Origin: Verrucomicrobiaceae bacterium
GTDB taxonomy: Bacteria > Verrucomicrobiota > Verrucomicrobiia > Verrucomicrobiales > Verrucomicrobiaceae
Reading direction: 5' to 3'
Assembly: GCA_027484445.1 (NCBI GenBank)
Contig: JAIXSY010000007.1
Span: 1 to 64,000, forward strand
Length of the DNA: 64,000 nt
The stretch's first letter is position 1. Every line of letters begins with the position of its first letter. Positions 63,291 through 64,000 of this stretch are shown here, in pieces. The notes beneath the pieces were generated by a model. That model worked only from the letters and a program-made list of their open reading frames with translations, was not told where the DNA came from and did not search any database. The translations under genes and the position numbers were made by a program.

Positions 63291-64000
63291 ATGCCGTGTT
63301 TTCGTCATCTTCTTCAAGGCTTGTGTTTGAGATTCGGTCTTCTGCTGGGAGGACTCGGGGTTTTACCCGCAGTAGCTCAGGTCAGCGTGCCACTCCCGCA
63401 CCGTGAACTGCGGGGAGCCTGGATTGCTACCGTGCATAACATCAACTGGCCTTCTCGCCCTGGTCTTCCGGTGCCAGAGCAGCAAGCGGAGCTGAGGCGA
63501 TTGATTCAAAAAGCACACGATCAGGGGTTGAACTGCCTGATTTTTCAGGTGCGTCCGGCCTGCGATGCTCTCTACGAATCAAAGATCGAACCTTGGTCTT
63601 GCTACCTCAGTGGGCTGATGAGTCTGCCGCCCTCCCCCCGCTGGGATCCGCTGGCGTTCGCGATTGAGGAGGCCCATCAGCATGGCATCGAATTGCACGC
63701 GTGGTTCAATCCGTATCGAGCTTTGGCGGGAGATCGCTTCGCGCCGAGTGCGAATCATGTGCGCCGCCAGCATCCTGAGTGGACGGTGAAGTATGGCCGC
63801 GATTGGTGGCTGAATCCTGCCCTGCCTGAGGTGCGCCAGCGCGTGCTCGAGGTCATCCTAGACGTTACCCGGCGATACGATGTGGATGGCATTCACCTGG
63901 ATGATTACTTTTATCCATACCCGGTGAACGGTGCGGATGGAAAGCCGGTGCCCTTCGACGACGACTTGGCCTATGAGCGTTACCAAAAGACGGCAGGTGC
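63291..64000 (+). CDS. GHL10-type glycoside hydrolase-like protein, 5' part
   Basis: 236 codons to the window edge. It starts with a signal peptide (MPCFRHLLQGLCLRFGLLLG GLG VLPAVAQ), then HRELRGAWIATVHNINWPSR PG, GLNCLIFQVRPACDALYESK IEPW, GIELHAWFNPYRAL, and DVDGIHLDDYFYPYP, the catalytic-site region of the glycosyl hydrolase-like 10 (DUF187) family of outer-membrane or periplasmic enzymes. The start ATG is one of several but alone gives the signal peptide in this frame. The 3' end is outside the window. Confidence 0.88.
   Translation, partial: MPCFRHLLQGLCLRFGLLLGGLGVLPAVAQVSVPLPHRELRGAWIATVHNINWPSRPGLPVPEQQAELRRLIQKAHDQGLNCLIFQVRPACDALYESKIEPWSCYLSGLMSLPPSPRWDPLAFAIEEAHQHGIELHAWFNPYRALAGDRFAPSANHVRRQHPEWTVKYGRDWWLNPALPEVRQRVLEVILDVTRRYDVDGIHLDDYFYPYPVNGADGKPVPFDDDLAYERYQKTAG

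Noticed and set aside
1..64000. CRISPR array, tRNA or rRNA genes
   Set aside because: Repeats found are palindromic pairs without regular spacers. No cloverleaf or rRNA-like sequence was recognised by eye.

Overview
The window looks like a chromosome segment of a Verrucomicrobiota bacterium, probably a Prosthecobacter/Verrucomicrobium-like member. This is inferred from gene content: a DUF1549/DUF1553 protein with an SHD1-like start next to a Tat-exported DUF1501 protein, a GHL10-type glycosidase, a CE15-type esterase, an exported FAD oxidoreductase beside a LacI regulator, an SMP-30 lipo/exoprotein set, and a very large alpha-2-macroglobulin. Base composition is fairly GC-rich apart from a few AT-richer patches. 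No rRNA, tRNA or CRISPR array was recognised.

Layout. 1-420: decayed RHS/YD-repeat gene. 756-2612: typA. 2685-11624 (minus strand): a complete kdp potassium-uptake operon (small ORF, kdpF, kdpA, kdpB, kdpC, a RAYT-type HUH transposase, kdpD, kdpE) studded with paired short palindromes. 11741-19561: small enzymes and regulators (HPP, DUF2726, an MFS-acyltransferase fusion, TPMT-like methyltransferase, LysR, two calcineurin-like phosphatases, a histidine phosphatase). 19606-23061: exported FAD oxidoreductase and divergent LacI regulator. 23114-30014: sbcC and sbcD, separated by an inserted nucleotidyltransferase/TIM-barrel module flanked by a 160-bp duplication of the sbcD 3' end. 30206-34006: gcvH, leuD, an LRR lipoprotein, an MFS transporter. 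34125-40277: alpha-2-macroglobulin. 40290-43833: photolyase-like protein with apparently reversed domain order, CoA-binding protein, two-TM protein, unknown gene. 43988-49200: defence-type island. 49314-50724: MazG-like and rsmH. 50747-62983: esterase, Kef-type antiporter, SMP-30, outer-membrane-like protein, class V aminotransferase, GtrA, DUF1549/DUF1501 pair, nadC. 63291-end: start of a GHL10 glycosidase.

The two most interesting structures are these. (1) At 45018-47601 a tightly coupled three-gene cassette, OLD-like DUF3696 ATPase, PIN ribonuclease and stand-alone RNA ligase (each junction a 4-base ATGA overlap), sits exactly where the middle of a type ISP restriction-modification gene is missing: the N-terminal nuclease/helicase piece lies on one side and the C-terminal piece on the other. 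I do not know of a described system with this trio; a cut-and-seal RNA-targeting defence system is a plausible but untested reading. (2) At least fourteen REP/BIME-like palindromic elements occur, concentrated around the RAYT gene in the kdp operon. Several are read through in frame inside conserved proteins (KdpA, KdpD, SbcC, SbcD, alpha-2-macroglobulin, the type ISP fragment), adding roughly 16-25-residue peptides. Their arm sequences differ but change in a compensatory way, as if the hairpin and not the sequence were conserved.
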